Source: Deltaproteobacteria bacterium (GTDB lineage: Bacteria > Desulfobacterota > Desulfobacteria > Desulfobacterales > SpSt-501). From it: 64,000 bases of DNA. Where the stretch lies: the NCBI GenBank assembly GCA_016219005.1, contig JACRCN010000031.1, positions 1-64,000 on the forward strand. Direction: 5' to 3'. A program made the translations under genes and the position numbers. This document shows positions 8,744-17,901 of this stretch, in pieces; position 1 is the stretch's first letter, and every line of letters starts with the position of its first letter. The notes below the pieces were generated by a model that worked only from the letters and a program-made list of their open reading frames with translations, ran no database searches and was not told where the DNA came from.

Positions 8744-8753
8744 CTTGTGTCAA
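8731..8753 (-). promoter_or_regulatory. predicted promoter of the metal-resistance operon
   Basis: On the minus strand TTGACA (8748-8753) is followed after about 16 bases by TATTGT. The operator overlaps the spacer and the -10 region, so bound repressor would block RNA polymerase. Confidence 0.5.
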
Positions 8754-8942
8754 GCAGATGAAATATGCAGGGTTGGAAAGCTGCAAATACCCTCGGGTTG
8801 GGTCAGTCATACGGCTGATGACATTTTGGTCATCCTGGGATCATCCTGCGGTGAACTGGCTGGATTATCGTTTATCAAGGTTTTCATCACGGCAGGATGC
8901 CGCCCCACAAATTATATCAATGAAAGTGGAAAGGAGTTTGCG

Positions 8943-10871
8943 ATGAACATGCAAAAAATGGCCGCCGGGGTAACGCTGGCCGCATTGCTTGCGCTGTCCG
9001 CGCTTTCCGCGGGTGCGAGCGCACCCTCTGTTCCGCCCCGCCTGGTTCCCCTGACGGATTTTTTCAGAAATCCCGAAACCGCCGGTTATTCACTCTCCCC
9101 CGACGGCGAGCACATCGCCTATATGAAACCGTGGGAGAAGCGACTCAATGTCTATGTCCGGAAAGTCGGCGAGCAGGCCGAGACCCGTTTGACCGACGCC
9201 CGTGAGCGCGACATCGCCGGCAGCGCCTGGGCCAGCAACAACCGCATCGTGTACATCCAGGACACCGGCGGAGACGAGAACTACCGGCTGCACGCGGTCA
9301 ATATCGACGGGTCCGGGTTCAAGGAACTGACTCCCTTCGAGGGCGTGCGGGCCGGCATCGTGGACCCGCTCGAGGACAATGACGATGAAATGCTGATCAG
9401 CCTGAACCGGCGGGACCCCAGGGTGTTCGACGTCTACCGCATCAACGTCAACACGGGAGCGATGGAGTTATCGGCCGAAAACCCGGGCAACGTTGCCGAG
9501 TGGCTGACCGACAACGACGGCCGATTGCGGGCGGCCGTCACCACCGACGGCGTGCGGTCGAGCCTGCTCTACCGCGAGACCGAAAAAGACGCCTTCCACA
9601 CCGTGGTGACCACGGATTTCAAGAACACCCTCGACCCGCTGTTCTTCAGCTTCGACAACCAGCGGCTGTACGTGGCCTCCAACATAGGCCGTGACAAGAC
9701 GGCCGTCTATTTATACGACGTCAAGGGTGCCAAGTTTCTGGATCTCATCTACCAGCACCCCGAGGTGGATGTCTCCGGGCTTTTGCGGTCCAAGGCGCGC
9801 AAGGTCATCACGGGGGTGGCCTTCACCACGGACAAGCCTCAGCACGACTTCTTCGACCCCGCCCGGCGGCAGCTGCAGGAGGTGCTGGAAGCGCGTCTGC
9901 CCGGCCGCCGGGTAGCGGTCACCGGCATGAGCCGCGATGAAAAGCGGGTGATCGTGCGCACGTTCAGCGACAAATCCCGGGGCGCCTGCTACCTGTACGA
10001 CCATGCCGCCGGACGTCTCGAGAAACTGGCGGAACTCAGCCCCTGGCTGAACGAGTCTGATATGGCCGACGTGCAGCCGATTCACTTCACGGCCCGCGAC
10101 GGATTGACCATCCATGGCTATTTAACCCTGCCGAAGGGCGAGATATCCGGCCGCCTGCCCATCGTGGTCAATCCCCACGGCGGCCCCTGGGCCCGGGACG
10201 TCTGGGGCTTCGACCCCGAGACGCAGTTCCTGGCGAACCGGGGGGTGGGAGTCCTGCAGATCAACTTCCGCGGCTCCACCGGTTACGGCAAGGCATTCTG
10301 GGAGGCCGGGTTCAAGCAATGGGGCGGCAAGATGCAGGACGACATCACCGACGGGGTGCAATGGCTCATCCGGGAGGGGATTGCCGACCCGAAGCGCATC
10401 GCCATTTACGGTGCTTCCTACGGCGGGTATGCCGCCCTGGCCGGCCTGACCTTCACTCCGGATCTGTATGCCTGCGGCATCGACTACGTCGGTGTGTCGA
10501 ACATCTTTACTCTTTTGGAAACGCTGCCGCCCTACTGGGAGCTGGGACGCCAGATGATGTACGAGATGGTCGGGGACCCGGTGAAAGACCAGGAACTTCT
10601 GAAGCAGGTGTCGCCGGTCTTTCATGCCGGCCGGATCAAGGCCCCGCTCCTGGTGGCCCAGGGCGCCAACGATCCCCGGGTCAAGAAAGCCGAGTCAGAC
10701 CAGATCGTGCAGGCGCTGCGGCAAAGGGGGGTAGATGTCGAGTACATCGTAAAGGACAACGAGGGGCACGGGTTTCACAACGAGGAGAACCGCTTCGACT
10801 TCTACCGCCGGATGGAGGTTTTCCTGGCGCGGCACCTGGGCAGCCGCGTGGAGAACCCGCCGCCGGCGTGA
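8943..10871 (+). CDS. exported S9-family prolyl oligopeptidase-like peptidase
   Basis: The 642-residue product has a signal peptide (about residues 1-27), a beta-propeller made of WD-like TolB strands (about 50-380), and a C-terminal alpha/beta hydrolase domain. The catalytic triad reads as Ser492 in GASYGGYA, Asp577 in GANDPRV and His609 in EGHGFHN. It resembles acylaminoacyl-peptidase and dipeptidyl-peptidase relatives and would digest peptides in the periplasm. The start at 8943 is preceded by AAAGGAG; the frame is open further upstream, but only this start puts a signal peptide at the N terminus. It appears monocistronic. Confidence 0.92.
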   Translation: MNMQKMAAGVTLAALLALSALSAGASAPSVPPRLVPLTDFFRNPETAGYSLSPDGEHIAYMKPWEKRLNVYVRKVGEQAETRLTDARERDIAGSAWASNNRIVYIQDTGGDENYRLHAVNIDGSGFKELTPFEGVRAGIVDPLEDNDDEMLISLNRRDPRVFDVYRINVNTGAMELSAENPGNVAEWLTDNDGRLRAAVTTDGVRSSLLYRETEKDAFHTVVTTDFKNTLDPLFFSFDNQRLYVASNIGRDKTAVYLYDVKGAKFLDLIYQHPEVDVSGLLRSKARKVITGVAFTTDKPQHDFFDPARRQLQEVLEARLPGRRVAVTGMSRDEKRVIVRTFSDKSRGACYLYDHAAGRLEKLAELSPWLNESDMADVQPIHFTARDGLTIHGYLTLPKGEISGRLPIVVNPHGGPWARDVWGFDPETQFLANRGVGVLQINFRGSTGYGKAFWEAGFKQWGGKMQDDITDGVQWLIREGIADPKRIAIYGASYGGYAALAGLTFTPDLYACGIDYVGVSNIFTLLETLPPYWELGRQMMYEMVGDPVKDQELLKQVSPVFHAGRIKAPLLVAQGANDPRVKKAESDQIVQALRQRGVDVEYIVKDNEGHGFHNEENRFDFYRRMEVFLARHLGSRVENPPPA

Positions 10872-10923
10872 GCCCTGATCGAGGGTCTCGATGGAGTGCA
10901 TGCAGGATAACCGGCAGCTTTAG

Positions 10924-10966
10924 CAAGGGTGATGAAAAACAAGCATCGGGCCGTCGCCCGAGGCGA
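10924..10966. repeat. partial copy of long-palindrome repeat
   Basis: This stretch matches about 40 bases of one end of the element at 30414-30556, including AACAAGCATC and GGCCGTC, with several mismatches. It lies 53 bases after the S9 peptidase stop. Confidence 0.55.
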
Positions 10967-11046
10967 CATTGGCTCAAAGCTCAAATAAAAAACCCCATCC
11001 GCTCAGCTTTCAGCTTCGAGCTTCCAAAAGCTGCCGCTGCCCTATC

Positions 11047-12501
11047 TCAAAGCGGATTGTCCAGGATATGGACACTGTCGGATCCGTCGTCGGCGGCCGC
11101 GAGATCCAAGCTTCCATTTCCGTCCCAATCCCCTGCCGCCAAGGCTCTGACTCCGAGCTGGGCGCCAATGGCGCTCAACGACGAAAAACTGCCCACGCTG
11201 TTATTTCTAAGGATGGCTACGGTGTTACTGCTAAAATTGGCCACCGCCACGTCCAGGTTGCCGTCGCTATCCCAGTCCCCTGAAGCCAGCGCCGTGACCC
11301 CCGTCTGACCGTCGATGGTGCTCGACAGCGTGAAGGCGCCCAAACCGTCGTTTTTCAAAATCACTACCGTGCTGGCGCCGAAGTTCCCGACCGCGAGGTC
11401 CAGGTCGCCGTCATTGTCTAAATCGCCTGCGATCAAGGCCCTGGCGCCTACCAGGCCCGACACCGTGCTTTCTGTCAGGAAAATTCCTGTGCCGTCATTT
11501 TCGAGAATGGCCAGCGTGTTGGCCCCAAAATTCGCCGCCGCAAGGTCCAGGTCCCCGTCATTGTCCCAATCCCCGGAAACCACGGCGCTCACCCCTTCGA
11601 GGCCGGACAGGGTTCCGAAAAACGTGAAAACGCCCGCCCCGTCGTTTTTCAGAATAGTGACGCTGTTGGAGCCGAAATTCGCAACGGCCAGATCCAGGTC
11701 GCCGTCGCCGTCCCAGTCTCCTGCAGCCAGTGCCCTTGGACCTGTCTGACCGGTTATCGTGCTCACAACCGTGAAAACGCCGCTGCCGTCGTTTTCCAGG
11801 ATCGCGAGGCTGTTGGAGCCGAAATTGGCCACCGCCAGATCCAGATCGCCGTCGCCATCCCAATCGCCGGCTGCCAGCGCTGTGGCGCCCACCTGGAGGT
11901 CAATCGTGCTGGACACGGAAAAGCTGCCGGCACCGTCATTCATCAGAATATTGACCTGATCGGCGCCGAAATTGGCCACCGCCAGGTCCACATTCCCGTC
12001 GCCATCCCAATCACCGGCCGCCAAGGCAATGGCATCCGTCTGACTGGGGACTGTCTGCACGTCAAGAAATACCCCTGTGCCGCCTCCCGTCTCGACTAAA
12101 AACCGAAAGACGTAGGGCGGATCCAAGCTCGCTCCGCCGGTTGAGGTGAGCGATGGGGTCAAGGTCACCTCGATCTCTTCGCCCGGTTTAAAATTTCCGT
12201 CCGGTTCAAAACTCAGGGACGTGGTACCGCCCCCGGCGTAGGTGCCGGAAAGCTTGCCTGTCTGCGACCCGAACACTGTGAAACTTCCGTCCGAAGCCGA
12301 GTTCATGTTCATGTCGAAGGTGGCGGAAACCACGCTGACGGCGCTGGCCGAGCTTTCGTTGGCCAAAGGAGCGACGCTGACCACCCCGGGCTGGTCCTGG
12401 GCCTGTTGATCCGAGCTTGACGTAGACGAGAATCCTCCGCACGCCCAAACCCCAAACACGCAACAGATAGCCGCCATGCGCATCCACCGGAGCTGCTTCA
12501 A
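11047..12501 (-). CDS. lipoprotein with Ig-like domain and seven VCBS/FG-GAP repeats
   Basis: The 484-residue protein starts with a lipoprotein signal (lipobox ending at Cys21). A Ser-rich linker follows, then an SbsA/Big-like beta-sandwich (about 45-130), then seven repeats of about 46 residues (about 160-480). Each repeat carries a GDWDGDGDLDLAVANFG-like motif with the DxDxDG calcium loop and should form one blade of a beta-propeller. Such surface proteins often bind glycans or mediate adhesion. The ligand is unknown. The repeats are similar at DNA level, which hints at recent duplication. Confidence 0.85.
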   Translation of the reverse strand: MKQLRWMRMAAICCVFGVWACGGFSSTSSSDQQAQDQPGVVSVAPLANESSASAVSVVSATFDMNMNSASDGSFTVFGSQTGKLSGTYAGGGTTSLSFEPDGNFKPGEEIEVTLTPSLTSTGGASLDPPYVFRFLVETGGGTGVFLDVQTVPSQTDAIALAAGDWDGDGNVDLAVANFGADQVNILMNDGAGSFSVSSTIDLQVGATALAAGDWDGDGDLDLAVANFGSNSLAILENDGSGVFTVVSTITGQTGPRALAAGDWDGDGDLDLAVANFGSNSVTILKNDGAGVFTFFGTLSGLEGVSAVVSGDWDNDGDLDLAAANFGANTLAILENDGTGIFLTESTVSGLVGARALIAGDLDNDGDLDLAVGNFGASTVVILKNDGLGAFTLSSTIDGQTGVTALASGDWDSDGNLDVAVANFSSNTVAILRNNSVGSFSSLSAIGAQLGVRALAAGDWDGNGSLDLAAADDGSDSVHILDNPL

Positions 12502-12668
12502 TCGGCACCACCTTTCCTGGTTGTCGGTTGCACGAAGGTCTTCGGAATCGTACGGAAACTATACCACGCACCGTCTCGAATAGTCAGCCTAATTTTATAG
12601 ATGGGCGGATCCATCGTGGGGCTGTATTAACCATTAATTCTCGAAAGGCATGCGTTCAGCCCTGCCCC

Positions 12669-13106
12669 TTATCTCCCCCGTGGGCGAGGTTGCATGATTC
12701 CGCCCTCTCTGATTGGTACATTATCGTCGAGCCGCTCGCCTCTCCTTTCATACCTTCTTAGCGTCTGCCTGTAAGGGCCGCCGGTGTAATCATACACAAT
12801 ATTATCGTCCGCGTCCCCGGATGCGATGCCGGCGCCGGGGCTACTCCCGGCCTGTCCGCCCCCTTGATCCTGGTTTCCCTGCTGCGGATTCAAGCTTTCA
12901 CTTGCAGGCTGTCGAGGGATGGTCGGTTCCGGTTGTGCCGAATAATCCATGATATCGATCGATTTGGCCGTTTGCGGGGGTGGTTCCTGGGTTATATGCG
13001 TCACCCCTTTGGAATCCTTCCAAGTGTAAATACGATCTGCGTATCCCCCTGTTGCGCAACAAACCAGGAGCCCAAAGGTTATCAGTGCCGTTTTGAATAG
13101 TTTCAT
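12669..13106 (-). CDS. exported DUF4124-domain protein
   Basis: The 145-residue product has a signal peptide (about 1-23) followed directly by a DUF4124 module (DRIYTWKDSKGVTHITQEPP), a short beta domain common in delta- and gamma-proteobacterial envelope proteins. The remainder is Pro, Gln, Gly and Asp rich and probably disordered. The ATG at 13106 has AGGAG seven bases upstream and overlaps the stop of the ORF before it (ATGA). The function is unknown. Confidence 0.85.
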   Translation of the reverse strand: MKLFKTALITFGLLVCCATGGYADRIYTWKDSKGVTHITQEPPPQTAKSIDIMDYSAQPEPTIPRQPASESLNPQQGNQDQGGGQAGSSPGAGIASGDADDNIVYDYTGGPYRQTLRRYERRGERLDDNVPIREGGIMQPRPRGR

Positions 13107-13318
13107 GTTGCTGCTCCTAATCCGGGATCCAAGGGCCATTCAGCGAAATTATAGACATCGCTCAGAGATCTGTCATCAGCGGACCACTCTCCGGCAAACG
13201 ACCGCCACTGCCGGACCAGGGTCTCGACGATCCACTCTTTGCCCGTGTAGTCGGCAGCCGCACCCTGCGTCCCGACCGGAAACTGGTCCCGATAATCGGC
13301 ATCAAAGTAGATTTTCAC
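13103..13318 (-). CDS. small hypothetical protein, possibly a fragment of a larger gene
   Basis: The 71-residue ORF has a GTG start, and its stop overlaps the next ATG (ATGA), which supports coupling. The same frame stays open upstream to the stop of the phosphatase gene, and the extra residues (LPSGERLSFNPPL) read like protein. The phrase VGTQGAAADYTGKEW loosely recalls the end of HlyD-type adaptor proteins, so this may be the tail of a lost gene. It is weakly supported. Confidence 0.4.
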   Translation of the reverse strand: MKIYFDADYRDQFPVGTQGAAADYTGKEWIVETLVRQWRSFAGEWSADDRSLSDVYNFAEWPLDPGLGAAT

Positions 13319-13408
13319 CGCGAACCGGTCCTGGGGCGCCTTGAGCGGCGGGTTGAACGAAAGCCGCTCGCCGCTCGGCAGCGGCTGTCTCTGCCGCTTA
13401 CACGATCA

Positions 13409-14437
13409 TCATTGCTCGAAAGCGAAGATGCGCTTCCAATCGTTCTTCATGCTGATGACCGCCCAGCCCTGGTTCTTGGCCAGGTCGTACAGCGCCTGGG
13501 GGAAAGCGCCGACCTTGGTTTCGGGCAGCCCCTGGGCCGGTCCGTAGGCATACTCGCGCTTCGCGTCGTCGTGCAGCACGAGCATCGCAAGCCGCGCACC
13601 GTCGCCGGCCTTGGTGTATTCCAGCATCTGCCGGTCGCCGGTCGAGTTGCCGAAGGCTGCGTACGGCCGGCGGCCGATCATGAGGTGGATGCCCTCGGGC
13701 TTGCCGGCGTTGTTGTCGTTCAGCAGCAGCCTCGGTTCCTTGGTCAGGAACGGCTTGCCGCTTTTGTCGTAGCCGTACTTCGTGCCGCCGGCGGTGCCGA
13801 CCACCTGTTCGGGCGGGATGCCGTAGGTCTGCTCCGAGTACACCCGCACGAAATCCTGGCCGCCGCCGGTGACGATATAGGTCTTGTAGCCGTTTGTGCG
13901 CAGGTATTTCAGCACTTCCTGCATCGGCAGGTAGGTCAACTCGGTGTAGGGCCTTTTCCAGCGGGGGTCCTTGGCCGTTTCGAACCACTTCTTCACTTCG
14001 GCGTTGAACGTCTCGACCGACATTCCGGTGAGGGTGGCCGCGAGGATCTTCTCGAGGTCCTTCATCGGGAGCTTCGCCATCGCCTCGCGGTTGCCGGACA
14101 GCACCGTCTTGAAAGGCTCAACGTTCTTGAGCTCCGGTTTCTCCTTGACCACCGCCGGAACCCGCTCCAGGCAGTACATCACCTGTGAGTACATCGGGTG
14201 CGAGACCCACAGCGTGCCGTCCTGGTCGAAGGTGGCGATGCGTGCCTCGGGCGGCACAAACTTGGGGTTGCCTTGCGTGGTGGTCGCCTGCACGAACTCG
14301 ACAATCGCCTGCTTGGAGGGGCCGTCGTTCCACGAGGGCAAGGGATCGGTCTGGGCATGGGCGCGCGCGCCCACGGCGAGGAGGGCGCCTATAGCAAAGA
14401 TGCGGGCAACGCTGATAAAGAAGGGAATTGGCTTCAT
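13409..14437 (-). CDS. exported HAD-superfamily phosphatase
   Basis: The 342-residue protein has a signal peptide (1-29) and a haloacid-dehalogenase fold. Motif I is FDQDGTLW with nucleophile Asp71 and acid Asp73. Motif II is IVTGG, and motif III/IV is FGNSTGDRQML. The long insert after motif I is a cap domain. Its likely role is a periplasmic phosphomonoesterase. It lies downstream of the first arylsulfatase on the same strand, suggesting scavenging of phosphate and sulfate esters together. Confidence 0.88.
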   Translation of the reverse strand: MKPIPFFISVARIFAIGALLAVGARAHAQTDPLPSWNDGPSKQAIVEFVQATTTQGNPKFVPPEARIATFDQDGTLWVSHPMYSQVMYCLERVPAVVKEKPELKNVEPFKTVLSGNREAMAKLPMKDLEKILAATLTGMSVETFNAEVKKWFETAKDPRWKRPYTELTYLPMQEVLKYLRTNGYKTYIVTGGGQDFVRVYSEQTYGIPPEQVVGTAGGTKYGYDKSGKPFLTKEPRLLLNDNNAGKPEGIHLMIGRRPYAAFGNSTGDRQMLEYTKAGDGARLAMLVLHDDAKREYAYGPAQGLPETKVGAFPQALYDLAKNQGWAVISMKNDWKRIFAFEQ

Positions 14438-14763
14438 GGGTGGTTTCCTCCTGAAATGGTTATAGCGGGTGGCCCCTTCGGCCCGCCCGCATAATCATAT
14501 TACACGCTTCTCGCCGAAATAGTCGCCCTTAGCACTTTTTTTAACATCTCCAGGATCGTGCAGAGGTTGTATGACGCTGGCACTTGCAGCGGCGGGGGCT
14601 TTTTGTGCGACTCGAGCCCTTTCAGCCACAACTGCCGGCAGAGAGAAATCAATTACCAGCCGTATTGTGCAACATGGCTGCCCGACAGGATCCGTCGCAG
14701 TGAGCGGACAGGGTTGAATGGACGGGCGGCGATAGTAAGCCGCCCGCCGTGTTGAATGTTCGA
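14438..14763. other. intergenic stretch without a gene
   Basis: This 326-base gap between the phosphatase start and the sulfatase stop holds a terminator-like hairpin at its right end. I see no convincing coding frame or known repeat in the rest. Confidence 0.5.
14722..14747 (-). terminator. hairpin after the first sulfatase gene
   Basis: A GC-rich stem ACGGGCGGC / GCCGCCCG(C) with an 8-base loop begins 17 bases after the sulfatase stop. No U-tract follows, so it may be a transcript-stabilising hairpin rather than an intrinsic terminator. Confidence 0.5.
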
Positions 14764-16452
14764 TTAGTTGCCTGGCTTGTTCTTGATCGCCGCCTCAATC
14801 TGCTTCTTTACCGCATCCAGGTTGAAGGAGGCCGGGTCCTGCATCGGCGGGTAGTCAATCGCCGTCATGGCGAGCTTCGCGACCTGATGCTGGACAAAGA
14901 CAAACCGCCAGAACTCGCGGGCATAGAAATCGTTCATGTAACCTCCGCCCAGATTGTTGAGGGTCTGCCCGCCGATCGACGGCGTCCGCTCGAACGGATC
15001 TTGACGGATGTTGATCATGGTGGGCATGTCGGTCGTCACCTTCGCGCCGGGCCAGCCCTCCGGCTGCTGGTAGAACTGGTACTTGAAGTTATCAATGCGA
15101 ATAGCGCCCAGGTGTGGCCCGCCGAAGTAAAAGAATTCATGACGCGCGGATGGCGCCTTGCCCTGCAACAGGTCCAGCTGGTTGTAGCCGTCAAGGTGAT
15201 TCTTGTAAGTCCGGTCACCGAGCTTTACCCCTTTCAGAAGTTGGTCGGTGATGTTGGGGTTGCCGGCGGCAGCCACCAGGGTGGGGAACCAATCGAGTGC
15301 GGAGAAGATACCGTTCTCAACCGTGCCCGGCTTGATTTTGCCCGGCCAACGGGCGATGCACGGCGCGCGGAAACCTCCTTCCATTACTGTGCCCTTGGTG
15401 CCCTTAAACGGCGTCATGCCACCGTCCGGCCAGGTGAACACTTCGGCCCCATTGTCGGTGGTGAAGACGACGATGGTGTTATCGGCCTCGCCAATGTCCT
15501 CCAGGTGCTTCATCAGGGCGCCGATGCAGTCGTCCATCTGCGCCATGCCGGCTTCCTCGAGACCGTAGTTGGTCTCACTGTTCATCATCGCCTGGTATTT
15601 TGGCGCTAGGAATGTCCACACGTGCATGCGCGTCGTGTTGTGCCAGACGAAGAAAGGCTTGCCGTCCTTCTTGGCCTTGTCCATGAAGTCGGTGGAAGCC
15701 TTGACGAGCACCTCATCGAACGTTCCCATGTCGTATTTGGCTTTCGGTGAGATGTCATGCATGTTCGGCACGTTGGTCATATTTGCGTAGGGCGCCAACG
15801 GGCCTTCGTCCACGATCTTCTGTTTACCGACCCTGCCCCAGCGCGGCTGCTCGGTGGGGTCGTCCGTGCCCGTAGCCCAGGTATGCAGCAAGTTGCGGGG
15901 GCCGTACTTGTCGCGGTAGGCCTGATCATTCGGGAACGAGTACCAGTAGGGGTCCGACATCGCGTCGAGGTGGTAGAGGTACCCGAAGAACTCATCGAAG
16001 CCATGCAATGTCGGCAGGTACTTGTTCAGATCGCCGAGGTGGTTTTTGCCGAACTGGCCCGTGGCATAGCCCTGCGCTTTCAGCGCCGCGGCGGTCGTTG
16101 CGGCCTTATCCGGCATGCCCACGTCTGCGCCGGCCTGGCCAACGGTCGTCAAACCCGTGCGGAGCGGAATCTCGCCGGTGATGAAACTCGCCCGACCGGC
16201 CGTGCAGCTCGCCTCGGCGTAATAGTCGGTGAAAAGCATGCCCTGCGCGGCAAGCTTGTCGAGATTCGGCGTCTTGCCGGACATGATGCCCCGGTGATAG
16301 GCGCCGATGTTGAACCAGCCGACGTCATCGCCCATTATGACAAGGATGTTGGGTTTCTTCCCTGTTGCCTGTGCATCGGCAGGCCCTGCGGCCATTGCCA
16401 GCACAGCTGCCACGGCAAACAGTACAGTCGATGTTTTCAGGACAGATTTCAT
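14764..16452 (-). CDS. exported arylsulfatase
   Basis: The 562-residue protein has a signal peptide (1-28) and a type I sulfatase fold. The metal site is IMGDDVGW (Asp42-Asp43). The formylglycine motif is C83-T-A-G-R87, an accepted CxAxR-type variant, followed by ASFITGE. Later metal-site residues sit in VVFTTDNGAE. It would hydrolyse sulfate esters in the periplasm after Cys83 is converted to formylglycine; the maturase is not in this window. The ATG at 16452 has AAAGGAG upstream. Confidence 0.93.
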   Translation of the reverse strand: MKSVLKTSTVLFAVAAVLAMAAGPADAQATGKKPNILVIMGDDVGWFNIGAYHRGIMSGKTPNLDKLAAQGMLFTDYYAEASCTAGRASFITGEIPLRTGLTTVGQAGADVGMPDKAATTAAALKAQGYATGQFGKNHLGDLNKYLPTLHGFDEFFGYLYHLDAMSDPYWYSFPNDQAYRDKYGPRNLLHTWATGTDDPTEQPRWGRVGKQKIVDEGPLAPYANMTNVPNMHDISPKAKYDMGTFDEVLVKASTDFMDKAKKDGKPFFVWHNTTRMHVWTFLAPKYQAMMNSETNYGLEEAGMAQMDDCIGALMKHLEDIGEADNTIVVFTTDNGAEVFTWPDGGMTPFKGTKGTVMEGGFRAPCIARWPGKIKPGTVENGIFSALDWFPTLVAAAGNPNITDQLLKGVKLGDRTYKNHLDGYNQLDLLQGKAPSARHEFFYFGGPHLGAIRIDNFKYQFYQQPEGWPGAKVTTDMPTMINIRQDPFERTPSIGGQTLNNLGGGYMNDFYAREFWRFVFVQHQVAKLAMTAIDYPPMQDPASFNLDAVKKQIEAAIKNKPGN

Positions 16453-16683
16453 TTTCTTTCTCCTTTCGTTATTTTCGCCGCATTCAACTTCTCGCGGCCT
16501 TTGATTGACCTCAGCTCTTGAGACATTGCCAAAACCTGCTGAGTTGCTCCTCAATTAAGCTCTTTGTCCATATAGTACTTGGCGGCCGTGAGGCTGACGC
16601 CGACTCTAAGACCCTCTTCATCACCATTGCCGATGCGATCATCAATCAAATTGCCTTATTTGCATTCATGGTAAACTGCTTCC

Positions 16684-17214
16684 CTATTGTTGAGGCGCTA
16701 TAGGGTTCCGGTTTTCATTTTTATGCTTGAGCGCAATAGCGGGCGAGATGTAAGTCCCACCTCTCAGAACCGCCTCCACTGCGGCAAGGAGGTTGGTGGA
16801 TGCCGTTCGCTTGAGCACGAAACCTTTCGCCCCTGCCGCAAAGCACTCATCCACCACCGACGGATCGTCATGCACGCTCAGCATGATGGCCTTGAGTTCA
16901 GGGTTCAATCTCTGAAGCAGCCTGGCAATGTTCTCCCCCGAAGATACCGGGAATGACAGATCTGCAAGGACGAGATCAAGCCGGGTGCCGGAAACGGCTT
17001 CGGTAAGAGAGGGTTCGTCGGCCACCATGAGCAACGCAGCCGCCATTTCCCTGAGGAGAAGACGAACGACTCCCACAAAGGCTGGGTGGGTCTCGGCAAG
17101 AAGTATTCGTTTGGTTGGCAAGGGTCGCCTCGGCCGTTCAGGTGGAGAACCGTTTGAGGAGTTGGTGTCTGCCGGAGGATGATGGGAGGGTACAGCAACG
17201 CGGTGAAAGGTCAA
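16684..17214 (-). CDS. receiver-domain protein lacking an output domain
   Basis: The receiver domain is NarL/FixJ-like. The phosphorylation Asp is in VLADLSFP, the Ser switch in IMLSVHDD and the conserved Lys in FVLKRTAS. The acidic pocket keeps only one Glu (LLAETHP). After the receiver it ends with 20 unrelated residues (KNENRNPIAPQQ) where a LuxR helix-turn-helix should follow. The only upstream start is a TTG at 17214, and about 35 unstructured residues precede the domain. It may be a phosphate sink or a decayed full-length regulator. Confidence 0.65.
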   Translation of the reverse strand: MTFHRVAVPSHHPPADTNSSNGSPPERPRRPLPTKRILLAETHPAFVGVVRLLLREMAAALLMVADEPSLTEAVSGTRLDLVLADLSFPVSSGENIARLLQRLNPELKAIMLSVHDDPSVVDECFAAGAKGFVLKRTASTNLLAAVEAVLRGGTYISPAIALKHKNENRNPIAPQQ

Positions 17215-17231
17215 CTAGGAGAAATCCTAGT
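17214..17231. promoter_or_regulatory. palindrome between two response-regulator genes
   Basis: Perfect 7-bp arms ACTAGGA and TCCTAGT surround GAAA. The right arm runs into TTTTAC. A related TCCTAG-G-TTTTAC stretch occurs at 38574-38586, upstream of the second sulfatase unit. This is a candidate binding site for the NarL-type regulator. Confidence 0.5.
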
Positions 17232-17259
17232 TTTACGGACTATTTTTTCTAGCAAAAAA

Positions 17260-17901
17260 TCAGGGTTCTGTAATGCCTTGTTTCACGGCGTACCGGATCA
17301 GTTCCGCCGCTGATTTGATGCCGAGGTCTTCCATCATCCGGTACTTGTGGTATTCTACTGTCTTTGTGGAGATATTTAGAATGGCGGCAATTTCTTTTAC
17401 GGAATGACTCTCTGCCAGCAACTGCAGCACCTCACGCTGCCGTGAGGAAAGGCAGATGACCGTATCGGCCCCCGATTGGCAGCCGGATTGATAGGAATTC
17501 AGGAGTTTTCCAGCAATCAGAGGCGTTACATAAGTCCTTCCCTTTAGCCCCTCCCGGATGGCTGTGATAAGCTCGTCAGGGGCGGAGTTCTTTAAAACAT
17601 AGCCCGCGGCGCCTTCCTTGAAGGCGCTCACCGCATAGGCCACATCAGGGTGCATTGTGAGAAATACAACCTTGGTCTCGGGATGCACTTTTTTAATCTG
17701 CCGCACGGCTTCTATTCCGTTAAGCATCGGCATGGAAATGTCGGCTACAATGAGATCGGGGCGGAGCTTTTCGGCAGCGGCTACAAGTTCACGACCGTCC
17801 TCGACGACTCCGGCAATGTCAAAGTCCGCGTTGAGCAGCCGCTTCAGCCCTTCGGTGAAAATTTTATGGTCGTCGGCTATCAGCAGCCTTGGCTTGGTCA
17901 T
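17260..17901 (-). CDS. NarL/FixJ-family response regulator
   Basis: The 213-residue protein has an N-terminal receiver (phospho-acceptor Asp in LIVADISMP, Lys in YVLKNSA) and a C-terminal LuxR-type helix-turn-helix (about 145-205, with SSRQREVLQLLA and STKTVEYHKYRMME). It overlaps the 3' end of the histidine kinase gene by 38 bases, so they form a cognate pair. A target may be the palindrome at 17214-17231, but that is inference. Confidence 0.94.
   Translation of the reverse strand: MTKPRLLIADDHKIFTEGLKRLLNADFDIAGVVEDGRELVAAAEKLRPDLIVADISMPMLNGIEAVRQIKKVHPETKVVFLTMHPDVAYAVSAFKEGAAGYVLKNSAPDELITAIREGLKGRTYVTPLIAGKLLNSYQSGCQSGADTVICLSSRQREVLQLLAESHSVKEIAAILNISTKTVEYHKYRMMEDLGIKSAAELIRYAVKQGITEP

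Noticed and set aside
10319-11308. A 329-codon plus-strand frame over the end of the S9 peptidase
   Set aside because: It is a shadow frame of the peptidase and of the antisense VCBS gene, with low-complexity Arg/Gly sequence.
16551-16649. A minus-strand ORF of 32 codons, protein-like but very short
   Set aside because: It has a TTG start with no ribosome-binding site and no recognisable family. I could not support it as a gene.
16518-16703. A 61-codon plus-strand ORF between the receiver and sulfatase genes
   Set aside because: It overlaps the receiver gene end, has no ribosome-binding site and unlikely composition.
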